DNA from: Stenopsyche tienmushanensis
Taxonomy: Eukaryota > Arthropoda > Insecta > Trichoptera > Stenopsychidae
Reading direction: 5' to 3'
DNA length: 64,000 nucleotides
NCBI GenBank assembly: GCA_008973525.1
Contig: WACJ01000339.1
Span: 124,001-188,000 of the forward strand
Below are positions 24,312-36,142 of this stretch, piece after piece. Made by a program: the position numbers and the translations under genes. Within the stretch, counting starts at the first letter, position 1; every line of letters starts with the position of its first letter. The notes under the pieces are model-generated. The model was not told where the DNA came from. It searched no databases and saw only the letters and a list, made by a program, of their open reading frames with translations.

Positions 24312-25042
24312 TTAACCTGTTAAGTGGGCGGGACGTATATATACGTCCAACGTAAAGTGCATCGATATTGGACGTATATATACGTCATCGAAATATATCT
24401 TTTTTTTGGAATTTTTTGTTTGTTTAACGAATGTGTAAGTTGTCGATACATGTTTTGACATGAATATAAGATAGGTAGAAAAACGATTGCACTTCGATAT
24501 TGTGTTGGGGTGGACGTGTACTTAGTAAGTAGTAGCATAAGATTCAAAGGCAAACTTATAGTTTTAAAATAGAAGGATAAAAATGTATTATTGATGCTCA
24601 GTTCAGACCAACAGTAAAAAGCCAGCATAAGCCATAAAAACAGCATCACACCTAAACCCTCATACTTAGTTGAAAAGCATTTTCAAATAACAAATGAAAG
24701 GGAACTAAAGCCGGGAAATGTCGAGTTTATTACAAAAAAGAGAAAGAATATACATACTGGTGTCCGGATTTTGAGGTAGTATTACGTGTCAATAACTATT
24801 TTAAAATATACGTGTATGGATGTATTTTATTTTTTTAAACTCAATGTTTCCATTTTTTTATTATTTATATGTGATTTTGTTGATTATTTGGAATTTGTAA
24901 ACTTCTCTATATATATTATATATATGTATATGAATATGAATTCACGCCAGGTGGGCGGGACGTATATATACGTCCTAACGAAAATGTGCGCGCCCACTAT
25001 ATGTTGCGTTATTGAAAAGGAGCTCCCCGTTTAACAGATTAA
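24312..25042. mobile_element. 731-bp TTAA element with TATA palindromes
   Basis: TTAACCTGTTAAGTGGG at the left and the inverted TTAATCTGTTAAACGGG at the right, with TTAA at each edge. The 18-bp perfect palindrome GGACGTATATATACGTCC lies at 24331-24348 and again at 24958-24975, each after GTGGGCG. A 16-bp version is at 24371-24386. The open frames inside (82 and 109 aa) are T-rich and not transposase-like. It is probably a non-autonomous piggyBac-type element. Confidence 0.72.
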
Positions 25043-25556
25043 GCCTGAATGAATGTTACCATATACACGACAATTATTAGTCATATCTTCACTTTGTTTT
25101 TGTTAAATTGACTAATGACAGAGTCAAGCTTATCGATCTGAGATAAAACACCTGAGAGAAGATTCGCCACATTCGACATTCGAATGAATTCCATTTATTA
25201 GGTATTTAAATTTTTGGCATCTCGTTGCTATAGGGAAGTCGATTTTAGTTGAGAAACAATACGGATTTTGACCTTATCCCAGCTCAATTAATATCTCGTT
25301 TTGGTAATTAGTGTTGGCCTGCAAGATGTAGCCAGTTCAACAACTCCTGATTTAGCAGTTATTCAAAAAATAAGTACATTAATTGCATATAAATTTGAAA
25401 AGTGATAAACAACTTTATAATAACGAAGGATCGAAAATACGACTAATCAAACTAGCTCTTTCTATTTAACGTTTAGAATATTGAATATTTAAAATGAGAC
25501 AACAAAGTAAAATTCAAACATTTTACACATTTATAAAATGTAATAAAATATTAATA

Positions 25557-26024
25557 TTAACACATTCCCGTCAGGCGACGCATAGCAGTCTTTAGTTTGA
25601 CGCGGGGCGCACTTGCGAAAATTTGTAATGTTAGAAAAGATACTCTTACTTTTTAGCTAGTAAGTAGTTTCCAGAAAAAATTGGAGAAAATGTTTAGGTA
25701 ATTTCACTGCATAAAAATATGTAAACATAACAGTAGTTTTTAAGCTATGGTGTGCGTACCAGCGTGATAAAAAAATTGAATAATTTATAGAATAAAATGA
25801 TTAAATCTGTCTTTAAGTAGTGTACAAAGGCTAAAGACGCGCGGATGCGTCTTTGTATAAGAACCAAATCTAAATGATTTAGTCAAATTATCGTGTGGGC
25901 TATGTGTGGGGAGGCGTCTTTTATTAGATATGGAAATATTTATCGCGCTAAATACTTTTTATTAAAGCCAGTAAATCACATGGCTAAAGATGCACATATG
26001 CGTAACCCGACGGAAGTGTGTTAA
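25557..26024. mobile_element. Family I TTAA element (468 bp)
   Basis: TTAACACATTCCCGTCAGGC at the left and the inverted TTAACACACTTCCGTCGGGT at the right give a terminal inverted repeat of about 29 bp with mismatches. TTAA marks both ends. An internal perfect stem AAAGACGC/GCGTCTTT lies at 25832-25853. Relatives of one end occur at 56890-56944 and 58006-58055. No coding frame was found. Confidence 0.75.
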
Positions 26025-26241
26025 GACGAACGCATTGAATTGTTATATCAGAATTTAAACGATGTATTTATTAAAAATTTTGACGGTAATTCGCACAGAT
26101 AGAGGACGATTTAAACCGGCAGATATTATAATACGGGAGGTGGCGACATTTTGATATTGTAAGAAAACAATCAAGAAGTAATCTACTACGATGATGATGT
26201 TGCCGACATTTATAACATGTTTTAACAGTTTTTGAGACATA

Positions 26242-26679
26242 TTAACCTCTAAAGGAGTACTGTGCCAGGGTCTGGCATTCCCCCTCTATTTTTCAGAAAG
26301 AGCACTCTTGTACATTGAGCTCGGAGACAGACAGAGACAGCGTAGCGCAGTTCGGGAGACAGAGATGGAGAGCTTCCCCGCATACATCGCACGATTTTAT
26401 AGATCGTTAGCCAAAATTTATCGACTAATAATGATTTCTCTGTCCAATTATCATTTCCTTCTAAACCAGGAGCAAATGAATTGATTTTTTATCTATTGTT
26501 TATGTAAAGAAATGACGTTATTTTGTATGCGCTATCAAGTGTTCATTTACAATTGAATCTGTCTCGAATTGAAGATTGTCTTACGCTGATTAGGAGCTGA
26601 CAGAAAGTAATCGGTGTAAAGCGATTATGACATCAACGAATTCATCGATTTTAAATTTGCTCACTCCTCAAAAGGTTAA
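26242..26679. mobile_element. Family R2 TTAA element, copy 1 (438 bp)
   Basis: Ends TTAACCTCTAAAGGAGT and inverted TTAACCTTTTGAGGAGT, bounded by TTAA. The inside includes CAGAAAGAGCACTCTTGTAC and a GAGACAGACAGAGACAG run, shared with 34090-34492 and, in reverse, with 37280-37594. No coding capacity. It is a piggyBac-type MITE by target site and layout. Confidence 0.75.
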
Positions 26680-26851
26680 TATTACAATGCTGTGAACGTT
26701 GTAGTACTTCAATCAAGTTCCCGTGCCACAAATTTAGCCACGTCTGTCAAAACCCTAGTCAATTTTAATTGAAAATACGACACTGACTGAAAAGAAGCTT
26801 TGTAGAGATGGGAGACAAAATTTCGGCAGTTGCCTTCCATACTATAATATA

Positions 26852-27511
26852 TTAGGTTGAGTCAAAAATAGTTGCCGACAAGTAGCCATTTTATTCGGTT
26901 TTATCCTTGATGAGTCATCCGTATTGATGAGTATAGGGTATCATTAGATAGGTATGAGCCTTATCAGACTTTTGACAACAGTTAATCACATCTTATGTTA
27001 TCATATTTTTTTATTCGGAAAATCAGAGCAAAAACCATGTCAATCAACAAGGAAATTGTCAGGGAAGATAAATACTTCACAATTAACCATTTATCAGCAC
27101 TTTTAGCAAATTGGATGTGTAGGTGTCACATAATTTTAGTGTAGGCAATAAAGAAAATCTATTGCCACAAATCTCCTCTTATGGTAAAAAATTGAGCTAT
27201 TTTTAAATGGAATAATTGCTGGAGATGAAAAATGGGTAGCGTACGATAATGTTGTACAAAAAATAATGTTGTGGCTTGACCGACCTTGTCCAAACCGACT
27301 GTGATAGTCGGTTCTTTGCTGAATTTCTTGATGCGAATCATGCTATCGAAAATGTATTTTCATCTAAAGCAGCTTAATTTTATGAATAGGGTATTGATAA
27401 GTTACCAATAAAATGGGATAAATTTATCACTAATAATATTGATTTTTCATTTTGTTAAAGTTTTTAAAAGGTTTGAAAACAAAATCGGCAATTATTTATG
27501 ACTCAGCCTAA
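26852..27511 (+). mobile_element. Deleted mariner element (660 bp)
   Basis: The terminal repeats TTAGGTTGAGTCAAAAATAG and the inverted TTAGGCTGAGTCATAAATAA, with TTGCCGA continuing on both sides, are flanked by TA duplications (26850-26851 and 27512-27513). Inside, 27212-27300 reads GIIAGDEKWVAYDNVVQKI, then WLDRPCPNR. This is the mariner (V)TGDEKWvlYdN block with the first catalytic Asp and the following WLDK-like region. The N-terminal region is reduced to pieces and the third Asp region is deleted, so the copy is non-autonomous. Confidence 0.9.
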
Positions 27512-27765
27512 TAATTTAAAGAGGATCGATTTTAAATACTAAATATCTATAATGTTATATCGGTTGAAATTGGTAAAAAAAAATGCTGATGGATCCTTTA
27601 TATTTATAGTTGAATATCAATCACACAAAACGATCGTGTAACATCGATTATCATTGATTTGGGATAAATCTGGTTCAAGACGATCGATCAGAAAAGAAGT
27701 ATTAGACATAGTTCATGTCAGAACAAACGATTCGTCGATGCTATCATTTTATTAAGTCTGCTTAC

Positions 27766-27850
27766 CATGACCAATCTGAGTCATCCAGAGACGCAAAAAG
27801 GCTATTGTTGAATAGTCATTGGACTTACCTGGAACAAAAAAAAAGGTATA
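27766..27850 (-). promoter_or_regulatory. Recursive-splice-like site (minus)
   Basis: Read on the minus strand, a run of nine T followed by GTTCCAG joins directly to GTAAGT, with the junction between 27829 and 27828. A donor-like ATG|GTAAGC follows 63 nt later (boundary 27766/27765). An acceptor fused to a regenerated donor is the form of recursive splice sites in long insect introns, and the second donor would define a short RS-exon. It lies outside all recognised repeats. Alternatives are a small cassette exon or chance. Confidence 0.45.
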
Positions 27851-27959
27851 TTAATGTGTTGTATTGCATTAAATTTATAAATATGGGAATTAGTAGTATC
27901 ACGATGATTTTGAGTGCTAAACTCGTGAATTTTAAGTTTAACGAGCTGAATGCGTGATG

Positions 27960-28914
27960 GCATCGTAAGCGCTCGCAGAACAAAAATAAAAAGACGCTAT
28001 AAAGAGGCCCCGTAGCAAAAATAGCAACCTTATGGAGTATAAATAAGCTGCAATTAAATATTTCTAACCGCTTGTTTTTTCTAAATAATAGATGAGATAA
28101 AACACGTAATTTGTGGTATTACCATTAATGATAATGAAAGGATATCGACTGCGCGGGCCGGTGCGTTGTTTTATGGACGCGGCTATTGTAAAATTTAAGA
28201 ATGTATCCAACGATAAATAAAAAACCGGAACGAAAGAGGATAAGAAAAGAAATAACTTATTCGGGAACTCGAAAGGGTTAATAAAAGTAATTATAACGTT
28301 GAAATATTTAATTGCCGTCCGTAAATCGACCCGAAGAACAACGCTGGGGAACGAGGCCATTTGAATATATATAGATATACGAATGCCGCTTGGATATATT
28401 CATAATATTTTTATTGCCGTCATTATCAAGTGTATACCGGGGGCAATCGGAAAGTGAGAATGCTAGGTTCCTATTTTGCAAGTTAATTTTTCTACGAACG
28501 GGATCCTTATCTAGCTTATATGGATCGACATGAAACATACACGCATCGGGCCTAAATGTATCGAGAAGATGTCATTCGTATTTATTATGCCGATTATACA
28601 GATACACAAGGAACCTATTTTTATATTTCCTTTTGAAAGAATAACTTATGAAGTTTCGTCCACTCAAAACACTATGAAATAGCATTCATCAGTATGTATT
28701 TTATCAGATGCAAGAAACCGGACTAAATCTGGATCGAGATGATCAACCCTGAAATATATCAGCCTCCAAAAATATTTTTCACCATAATCTGAATTTAAGC
28801 CAAAATAATTTTATAGTTCAATAATTAATCGATAGTTACAAAGAACATTTATACTTGAATATATTGTATTATACATTTCAAATTCGAATATAAGAAAAAA
28901 ATATACACTCTAAC
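27960..28914. other. No gene recognised
   Basis: A richer, non-repetitive patch at 28130-28560 carries overlapping minus frames of 98 and 76 aa without recognisable motifs. It could be conserved non-coding sequence. Confidence 0.3.
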
Positions 28915-29640
28915 CTCTTTTTGTGCGATTCGAAGTTATGCGGTTTTTTAATTCCAAAGGAATTTCCAAAATTCCAACTACTTGCTGAGTTAAAGCTATT
29001 TTAGTGACGCGGCAACTTGGCCGATCCTACCATAATGAAATCTTTTAACGCGTTTTTCCCGAAACTACTTTTTTCAACACGGTTGACATCATATCTCAAG
29101 TTTTAATTAATCAATTTACTTCAAACTGGTAACGAATCTTTATTATATAACCCTCTATTATTCATACCAGATTTATGTCGAAATTAATTTTTAACAAAAA
29201 AAAACTGACAAAATAAGGTCAAAAATGACTTGACTAATTTTTTTTGGAAATAGTCATTTTTTAAATTTATTTTTTGAGTTAGACAGAATAATGATGACAT
29301 TTACACTGGGTATACAATTTCTTTCGAAGAGAACAATTATGTGTCATATCAACTATAATTATCATAAAACGATGATAGTTTGTAATTAAAATAATTAGTA
29401 TTTCTCTAGTGGATGTTTGGCATTTGAGATATCAGATGTCAGAAATCCTTAAAATTTTACCAATTATGCAAGACGTCCTTTAAATGTTATCAAAAATGTT
29501 ATTTTTTAACTGCCTTGTTGCTTTCCCGTTTTTTATTAACTTTTTTTATGCGATTTTGGATACATTTTATATAGCTGTTTCAAAGTTATGCGGTTTTTAA
29601 AACCCATGGAACGCATCTTCACTTTTTCTAAAAAAATATT
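28915..29640 (+). repeat. Family H repeat, long copy
   Basis: Begins CTCTTTTTGTGCGATTCGAAG, then GTTATGCGGTTTTTT. Further blocks at 29092-29110, 29205-29225 and 29526-29625 match the shorter copy at 50259-50632 in the same order. The right end is not clear. A further GCCGCACAAAAAT at 29939 could be its terminus, which would make the copy about 1.04 kb. No coding frame was found. Confidence 0.6.
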
Positions 29641-30002
29641 GACAAGTCAAATCAAAAAGTTTAAAGCTTAAACTGACGAATTATTTTATCTGCATTATTA
29701 ATAGAACCCTATTATTTCAATTACGTGAATCGCAACTGATATTTGATATTTTTTGTGCGAGGTTTCAATGCGGTTAAATAATATACATATTTTTCCTATT
29801 TTTGATTGATTGAAATATACAATTGTGACTTTTTCTAAATGAAATATAGCTAAAATATCTCCGTTGCAATTCAGCGATGGTTATCAATTGAAAATATTTC
29901 AGCATTGACGGGCACATTTGATTCAATTAGAATCCAAAGCCGCACAAAAATAAAATACGTTGATTTTTATTAATTAAATCAACACCATGTTTTCCATATC
30001 CA

Positions 30003-30215
30003 ATGTTTTTAGATGGTTTTTCCATGAGGTGGACTCTGGAACGTATTCAGCGCACAAAAAGAGAATCAGATGCAGCGGATCAACGGGGCTTCGTTAAAAC
30101 TTTCCTTCGTCTAATTAATGACATCATTGCTAGGAGTCAATTGACAAGTTCACATGGTGATCCAAGGAACGGCTTTTCAAAGAAAGGTCGCAAGTCATAC
30201 CTTCAAAATAGGTGA
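30003..30215 (+). CDS. Unidentified 70-aa open frame
   Basis: Starts MFLDGFSMRWTLERIQRTKR and ends in a basic KKGRKSYLQNR tail. It has a more protein-like, charged composition than most frames here, but no recognised domain and no splice or promoter support. Confidence 0.15.
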   Translation: MFLDGFSMRWTLERIQRTKRESDAADQRGFVKTFLRLINDIIARSQLTSSHGDPRNGFSKKGRKSYLQNR

Positions 30216-30620
30216 AAATATTAATCCTTTGAGAATTCTATGAATCCATAAATGATGTTTGGGGTCTAATGAAATCATTTTTTTCCATTCAGGTCGATTA
30301 CATTTATTTACCACTTTTTAAAAATATCATGAAAATCTTCCTTCCCTTGTTTTATTTTTTGTGATACTTACCTTTTGAGGGTCAAAATATTGACGAAACA
30401 AACATATACACAGTTTAGACTAGATTGCATCTGCGGAAAAATCGGCGAAAATGCATCCCACCACAGTAAAAATGCACAATAAAAGCGTAAAATTGTTAAA
30501 TTGACCTCAATAAAGCGCAAATCGCATCCATTGTAGTTCTTTAAACTTAAAAAACGCAAAATCAAATGGAACTTGAATTTCGCAATGATAATTTATTATT
30601 AATTTAAAATACGTTACATC

Positions 30621-31272
30621 TAGGGAATCCAGTTCCGGGATCCCGGACAGTTTAAGGTGCTCATGAATACCGGGATTAGTAAACGTAGTCCCGAAAAGTT
30701 ATCTACTAATCCGCCGAAATCTGGACGCTTGGAAACAGTGGCGTAACTGCTAATTTTCAAGCTTAGGCGACGCCTAGGGGCAGTATCTGTCTAATCTATA
30801 TATACAGTACATATATGTTTTTCGAATTGTTATATTAACCATTCCCTACCGGTGATGTATTTACTACACATCGACTCTAATAACGGGAAGATCGATATTA
30901 AATATAATAGATACGGGCTTCAGAGTTTTTGTATTCCTCCGTAATATAATTACGAATCATATTAAAGTATTATAGTATATAAGTATTCATCTGCAGCGAC
31001 GGAAATAAATCATTTGTCGGGGAATCGGGAATTTTGCGAGTTTTAGTCCGGGTCTCGGCAGATAGGAATTTTATCAGTCACATTGATGGTGTTATACGAA
31101 AATGAACATCAACTCGAACTAGCATTTAAATATCTGATGACGATACCTCCAACGAGTGTGGAGGCTGAGCCTGCATTTTCAGGAGTAAGTTGCTTGGCTT
31201 CCAAAATCAGATCCAGACTAAATGGATGGATGGATCCAGGACCGAAATTTTGGCTCGGGATTGGATTCCCTA
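30621..31272 (+). mobile_element. hAT-A, copy 6 with perfect TSD
   Basis: A 652-bp copy flanked by identical 8-bp repeats GTTACATC (30613-30620 and 31273-31280). The left end is TAGGGAATCC and the right end GGATTGGATTCCCTA. An open frame at 31083-31292 includes QLELAFKYLMTIPPTSVEAE, then AFSGVSCLASKIRSRLN. This is the C-terminal hAT dimerisation motif with one or two changed residues (the usual ERAFS reads EPAFS). A deletion after it joins the coding remnant to the right end. Confidence 0.93.
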
Positions 31273-31292
31273 GTTACATCCCATTTTCATAG

Positions 31293-32970
31293 CTTAACAT
31301 TCTTACGAAAACCGATTGTTATTTATTTTGCAAATTTGTATGTATTCATATCTTAAATTAGCCAATTCACTCCAATAAAACGCTGGTTATTCTTCACTTA
31401 TTGAGGATTTTAGTCAAAATTGGCAAGCGGCTGTAATATCCAATTATCCAAATATGTTGGTTTTAGTACCCAAGCTCAAATGCAAACTTACTGTCGAGTG
31501 CTACATTGTAGTAATAAGTTTTCGTTTATGTTGATGAACGTATGAAGGAAACTTTAACATGAAATATATAGTATAAGCTTCAGTGAATTGTGAGTATTGG
31601 AGTTATTATCGCATCGAACACGAGTTCCTCGTTTTAGATCGTCTCCATTTATTTTCATTGCGGATATTTTAACTGATATATCTACTGTCGGATATTTAAG
31701 TCGGCATCTTATTGCAGATAGACTGAGAACAACCCCAGCTGCGAGACTCCGATGACAACACGCTTTTCTACAACGTCAAGTCGATTATCCCTGCCCCATA
31801 TATGTTATTTTCATGCGCTGGTAAGGACTGCATAGACCCTTCATCTTCTTCCCTTCTCATATTTATCTTTGCGCACCCGCATCTTGCATTTTTGCGGTTG
31901 CACGCACTAAAAACCGGTTTTACGTCGGGAGTAGCGTTTCACCATGCATCATTAACATACATTATAAAATTTCGGGTATGTTTGTCTGCTTATAGTGGAA
32001 AAATGTTTCGGGTATTTCTGGTAAATTATCACCACTTATTGAAAATCTTTTCTGCTTTGACGCATCAACTTCGGCGTAAAAGCGAAATTATTGAATGTTA
32101 TTTTTTCTTCTTTGATGATATTTTATAATACGTCGGATCGCTTTCGTGACCCAAACCTCTCCACCGATATTTTTATGTTTTCATGTTAATATATTGGATG
32201 TGCGCGGAATTGATGCTTATGAAGGGGGCGGCCGGGGGACATAGGGAGGAATCGTAAAGGGCTGTCAGATTTATCCGTTATAACGGCTCGGTGAAATAAA
32301 AAAATACATCACAGTGGCCAGAACAAAATATATACACACAGACACATCCGGCGACACGCACAAACACGTCGGTGAATGCTTCTAAGGACCCACACAGACG
32401 CACAAACGGCCTCACGGACGAGCCCACCAAACAAACGACGAACAAGCGGGAGATCAAATGGAGGGTACATTTTTATATCAAATTTCATTTCGATTCCGCA
32501 CTCATATTTTAAAAACGCCATACATTCACACCAGAGGTACTTAAAGTGGGGGTACCTACACCCCTTCCGCCTCGAAAAAATCAACAAAACCCGCCACACA
32601 AAAAAATACACCACCAAACGGCGGCCGCATTCGGAGGTCGAATTTAGGATTAAAATGTTTCACGCCGAAGCGGTGAATAGTTTTATTTCGACTTTTTAAA
32701 CGATCAATTTATTGAACCAATTTAAAAAGCCGCACAAAAGAGCCGGAAAAATTAAATCCTCAAATCTCAAACGCCAAAAAAACTCCACTTTCAATAAAAA
32801 CCGATCAGAGTTAGGGCATGCACTAATTGGCCGCATCTGAAAATATGCATTCAATAGCTTGCATTAAATATATGTCAAATCTATATATTGGGATCGTAGC
32901 GTTCATCTACGTACGAATATCGGATGTGTACCATCGGCGACATTATGTTTAAATGAAATGATAATCTTTA
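31293..32970. other. Non-repetitive stretch with GC patch
   Basis: 31790-32700 is compositionally mixed and richer in GC than its surroundings. It includes CACA-rich runs at 32330-32410 and two opposed frames (minus 32309-32617, 102 aa; plus 32376-32699, 107 aa). No domain was recognised. It may be conserved non-coding DNA. Confidence 0.3.
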
Positions 32971-32973
32971 CTA

Positions 32974-33095
32974 TGGTGTATTTACTACATTGAATTTCGA
33001 TATACAATCTATGTAGATATATATATATATTATCGAATATCGATATATAATAAATATGGGGGGTTAGAATGTCATATGGCGTACTAAATACGTAG
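32974..33095 (+). repeat. Diverged hAT-A-like fragment
   Basis: GTGTATTTACTACATTGAAT, then AATATCGATATATAATAAATATGG, recalls the central hAT-A block (GTGATGTATTTACTACACCT, then AATATCGATATGAAATATAA) in the same order. A TA microsatellite at 33014-33030 interrupts it. It is probably an older relative just upstream of copy 7. Confidence 0.35.
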
Positions 33096-33177
33096 CATCG
33101 CAAGGGAAAGGATTGCTTGTTAACGGATTGCAAATTAGTCACTCATAAGCGGCTTTATTAAGCGCCACAGTATTTTA

Positions 33178-34089
33178 TAGGGAATCCAATCCCGGGATCA
33201 AGGATCCCGGACAGTTTTAGGTAGTTAAGAATCCCGGGATTAGAAAACATAATCCCGAAAATCCCAGGATTCAAATTTTTATCTAACAGAAATCGTACAC
33301 ATCACCAACACGATGAAGGCTACTAAATTGAGACATCCCCGACGAAATCTAGACGCTTGGAAACTTTCAAATTGTTACATTAACCTTTCCCTACCGGTGA
33401 TGTATTTACTACACCTCGACTCTAATAATGGGAATATCGATATGAAATATAATAGATACGGGGTTCAGAATTTTTGTATTCCTCCGTAATATAATTACAA
33501 ATCACATCAAAGTATTATAGTATATAAGTATTCATCTGCAGCGACGGAAATAAATAATTTGTCGGGAAATCGGGAATTTTGCGATTTTTAGTCCGTGTCT
33601 CAGCAGAAAAGAATTATATCAGTCACATTAATGGTGTTATATGAAAATGAGGGCTCACGCGGTCATCAACTCGAACTAGCATTTAAATATCTGATGACGA
33701 TACCTCCAACGATTGTGGAGGCTGAACGTGCATTTTCAGCAGCAAGTTGCCTGACTTCCAAAATCAGATCCAGACTAAATGACGAAACACTAATGTTTAA
33801 TGTTACTTCGGGCATATTTTCAAAATAATATTTGAATTTTTTAGTGTTTTATTTAACTATTTTTGAATTGTATTTTTATCTTTTCTTATATAAATAAAAT
33901 TCTTTGGCCTTCAAGTGATTTTTTATATTGAACAAATGGACTTATTAGTAATTTTTGATCAAATTCATCAAGGTAATTTCTTAAAATATTGAAAATCCCA
34001 ATCCCGGGATCCCGGGATTGGTCCCGGGATTGTCTAATGAAATCCTGAAATCCCGGGATCGAAATTTTGGCTCGGGATTGGATTCCCTA
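33178..34089 (+). mobile_element. hAT-A, copy 7, best domain remnant
   Basis: A 912-bp copy with both ends (TAGGGAATCCAATCCCGGG and GGATTGGATTCCCTA) but no matching 8-bp flanks. The frame 33595-33828 (77 aa) holds the cleanest dimerisation-domain remnant: ELAFKYLMTIPPTIVEAERA, then FSAASCLTSKIRSRLN. In intact hAT transposases this segment follows the catalytic core and mediates dimerisation. Here it stands alone in a frame opened by the deletion. The right end abuts a family R2 fragment directly. Confidence 0.9.
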
Positions 34090-34492
34090 CCCCTCCACTA
34101 TTCAGAAAGAGCACTCTTGTACATTGAGCTCGGAGACAGACAGAGACAGAGAGAGAACGTAGCGCAGTTTGGGAGACAGAGACGGAAAGCTTCTCCGCAT
34201 ACATCGCACTATTGTATAGATCGTTAGCCCAAATTTATCGACTAATAATGATTTCGAGTCTTTGTTCAATTATCATTTCCTTGTAAAGCAGGAGCAAATG
34301 AATCTATTTTTTGTGTATTATTTATGTAAAGAAATGACGTGGTCTTGTATGCTACCAACATTGTTTATTTACAAATGCATCGATTTGAAGATTGTCTTAC
34401 GCTGATAGGAGCTGACAGAAAGTAATCGGTGTAAAGCGATTATAGCATCAACGACTTCATCGATTTTAAATTTGCTCACTCCTCAAAAGGTT
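34090..34492. mobile_element. Family R2 fragment, copy 2
   Basis: From CAGAAAGAGCACTCTTGTAC at 34102 to CACTCCTCAAAAGGTT at 34492 it follows copy 1 (26280-26677). The left terminus is missing at the junction with hAT-A copy 7, and the right terminal TTAA reads TTGT. The missing left piece was not found on the other side of the hAT, so this is not a clean insertion into R2. Confidence 0.75.
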
Positions 34493-34870
34493 GTATCCCC
34501 GACTTGTGAACGTAGGTGTGGGTGTATCCCCGACTTGCGAACGTCATTCGCTTGCGGATGCAAATGCACTCTGGATATTCCGTCGATCATTAAATTTGAG
34601 CATAATTTCAGACGTCCTTTGATCATCAACGAGCACGTAAAATGGTCGTGCTGTCTATTGGTTCGCATGCCATCGTACGTCGCGATTTGTTGATGCAAAT
34701 GTCGTATGAACGAGCTCGCAGCCGTTGGAAGTTTCACATTTGTAACTCGGCACAAAATTAGCACCGAACATTCGAGCATTTTTTTTCTACATAAACAAAC
34801 ATGGCAAATTGAGCGAGCGATGTCGAGATGTAAAAGTTTCGGTCGATATCAAACTAAACACTAAAATAAA
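34493..34870. other. Complex stretch, short tandem repeat
   Basis: A 21-bp unit (TATCCCCGACTTGTGAACGT) occurs twice at 34494-34545 with one change and an 8-10 bp spacer. Beyond it is non-repetitive sequence with opposed frames of 73 and 98 aa and no domain recognised. Confidence 0.35.
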
Positions 34871-35480
34871 TTAATTTTCAAAGACGACGATGCTCGACAG
34901 CCAGCAGATCGTTAAAAGGGGTACCGGAGTTTAATTGAGTTAGAGAGCAACTGACGTACGTATTCTTCGGGCCTCGGCGAGGGTGGCGGGCGCTAGAGAG
35001 GGACGCCGCCCCATGAGCCTCCGCGAGAACCGAGGGAGACGGCGATACGCCTGGCTGTCCAAAAAACTGGTGGCGAGGGTGGTGGTGGCTTATATATAAA
35101 AATATATATAAAACACAAATTATAAATAATAGACGGACATTAATTTTTTCCGAATACATTTTTCATTTTTATATTATGCTGGGGGGCGGCCGATGGGGGG
35201 GTGCCGGAGCGCGTGGGGCGGTCGGCGCGAGGAGGGCGGCCCAGGGGCGGGGAATAAAGAGAAGCGCAATTTGATTTTTAATATTTCATGAAGAGGGCGG
35301 CGGCCCAGGGGGTGGCAGAGGCAGTTTTAATGGGTTACACAGGGAGGCCATTTTTTCCAAAGCGGCAAAGGGAGGCGCGTGGCCGAACAAATAACACGGG
35401 GCCTATATAAATCGACAGCGCCGCGCGGGGGCGCTCGCCTTATAAATCATCCGCAAGTAAATTTGTGATGTTTGCATTAG
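34870..35480. other. GC-rich island
   Basis: The most GC-rich stretch of the window, with long G runs at 35180-35320, the CG-rich block GCGCCGCGCGGGGGCGC at 35419, and TATATAAAT just before it at 35404. A short block, GACGCCGCCCCATGAGCC (35003), resembles one at 19599. No convincing frame was found (93 aa minus at 34878). It could be a promoter/CpG-rich or conserved non-coding region. Confidence 0.35.
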
Positions 35481-36142
35481 GCATCTAGGCTTCTAGATAT
35501 AACGAAAAATAATTGCGCCTTACGAGTAATTTATGGAGCACGTCATACATGCGCGCTTAACATACTTCTGCGCGCCCTACTAAGTGTTAACTTATTGGCG
35601 AAAACGCAGAGATAACCTACGACGTCTCGGAAGCTCCAACAACGTCCAAATACGATAGAATCGCCCTCCCGAAAAGCAACCGGATCGAAATACGAAGAGA
35701 CGCTGCCAAGGGAGAAGAAATTATTCAAATGGCAACGATTTTTAACGAGTCGTTTTTGGAATGCCAAATTCAAGCAAGCTTTATATTTAAATAGAAAATC
35801 TCCAAATGTAATATGTAAAAATATTTTGAGAAGATCTGGTTGTCCGACGAAGCACTTTTAGCATTCATTACGTGTAGGAGTATTCATTGGACATCTTTTA
35901 TGCATCTCAATCAATCCATTTCATTTCAAGTGGTGCTTTCTTACAGCACAATAACTTCTCGAATTATCACCAAACAATTATATTGTTGAGCGTCCTTTGA
36001 AATCGCCATTAAAGTTTGACAATGAATAAAAGGACGACGCGCCAAATAACATGCGACTTCTTACTGTATCTACACGATTATACGTATATATTCTTGGAAG
36101 CGAGCGATATTTTATTTTTGGTATGAATATAAAAAGATAATA
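35481..36142. other. No gene recognised
   Basis: A 76-aa minus frame at 35543-35773 lacks recognisable motifs. The remainder is AT-rich. Confidence 0.3.

Noticed and set aside
30366..30378. Minus-strand AAAAG|GTAAGT as another recursive splice site
   Set aside because: There is a good donor-like motif but no pyrimidine tract or CAG in front, so it lacks the acceptor half.
34018..34227. 69-aa frame crossing 34089
   Set aside because: It runs from the hAT-A end into the R2 fragment, a chance fusion at the junction.
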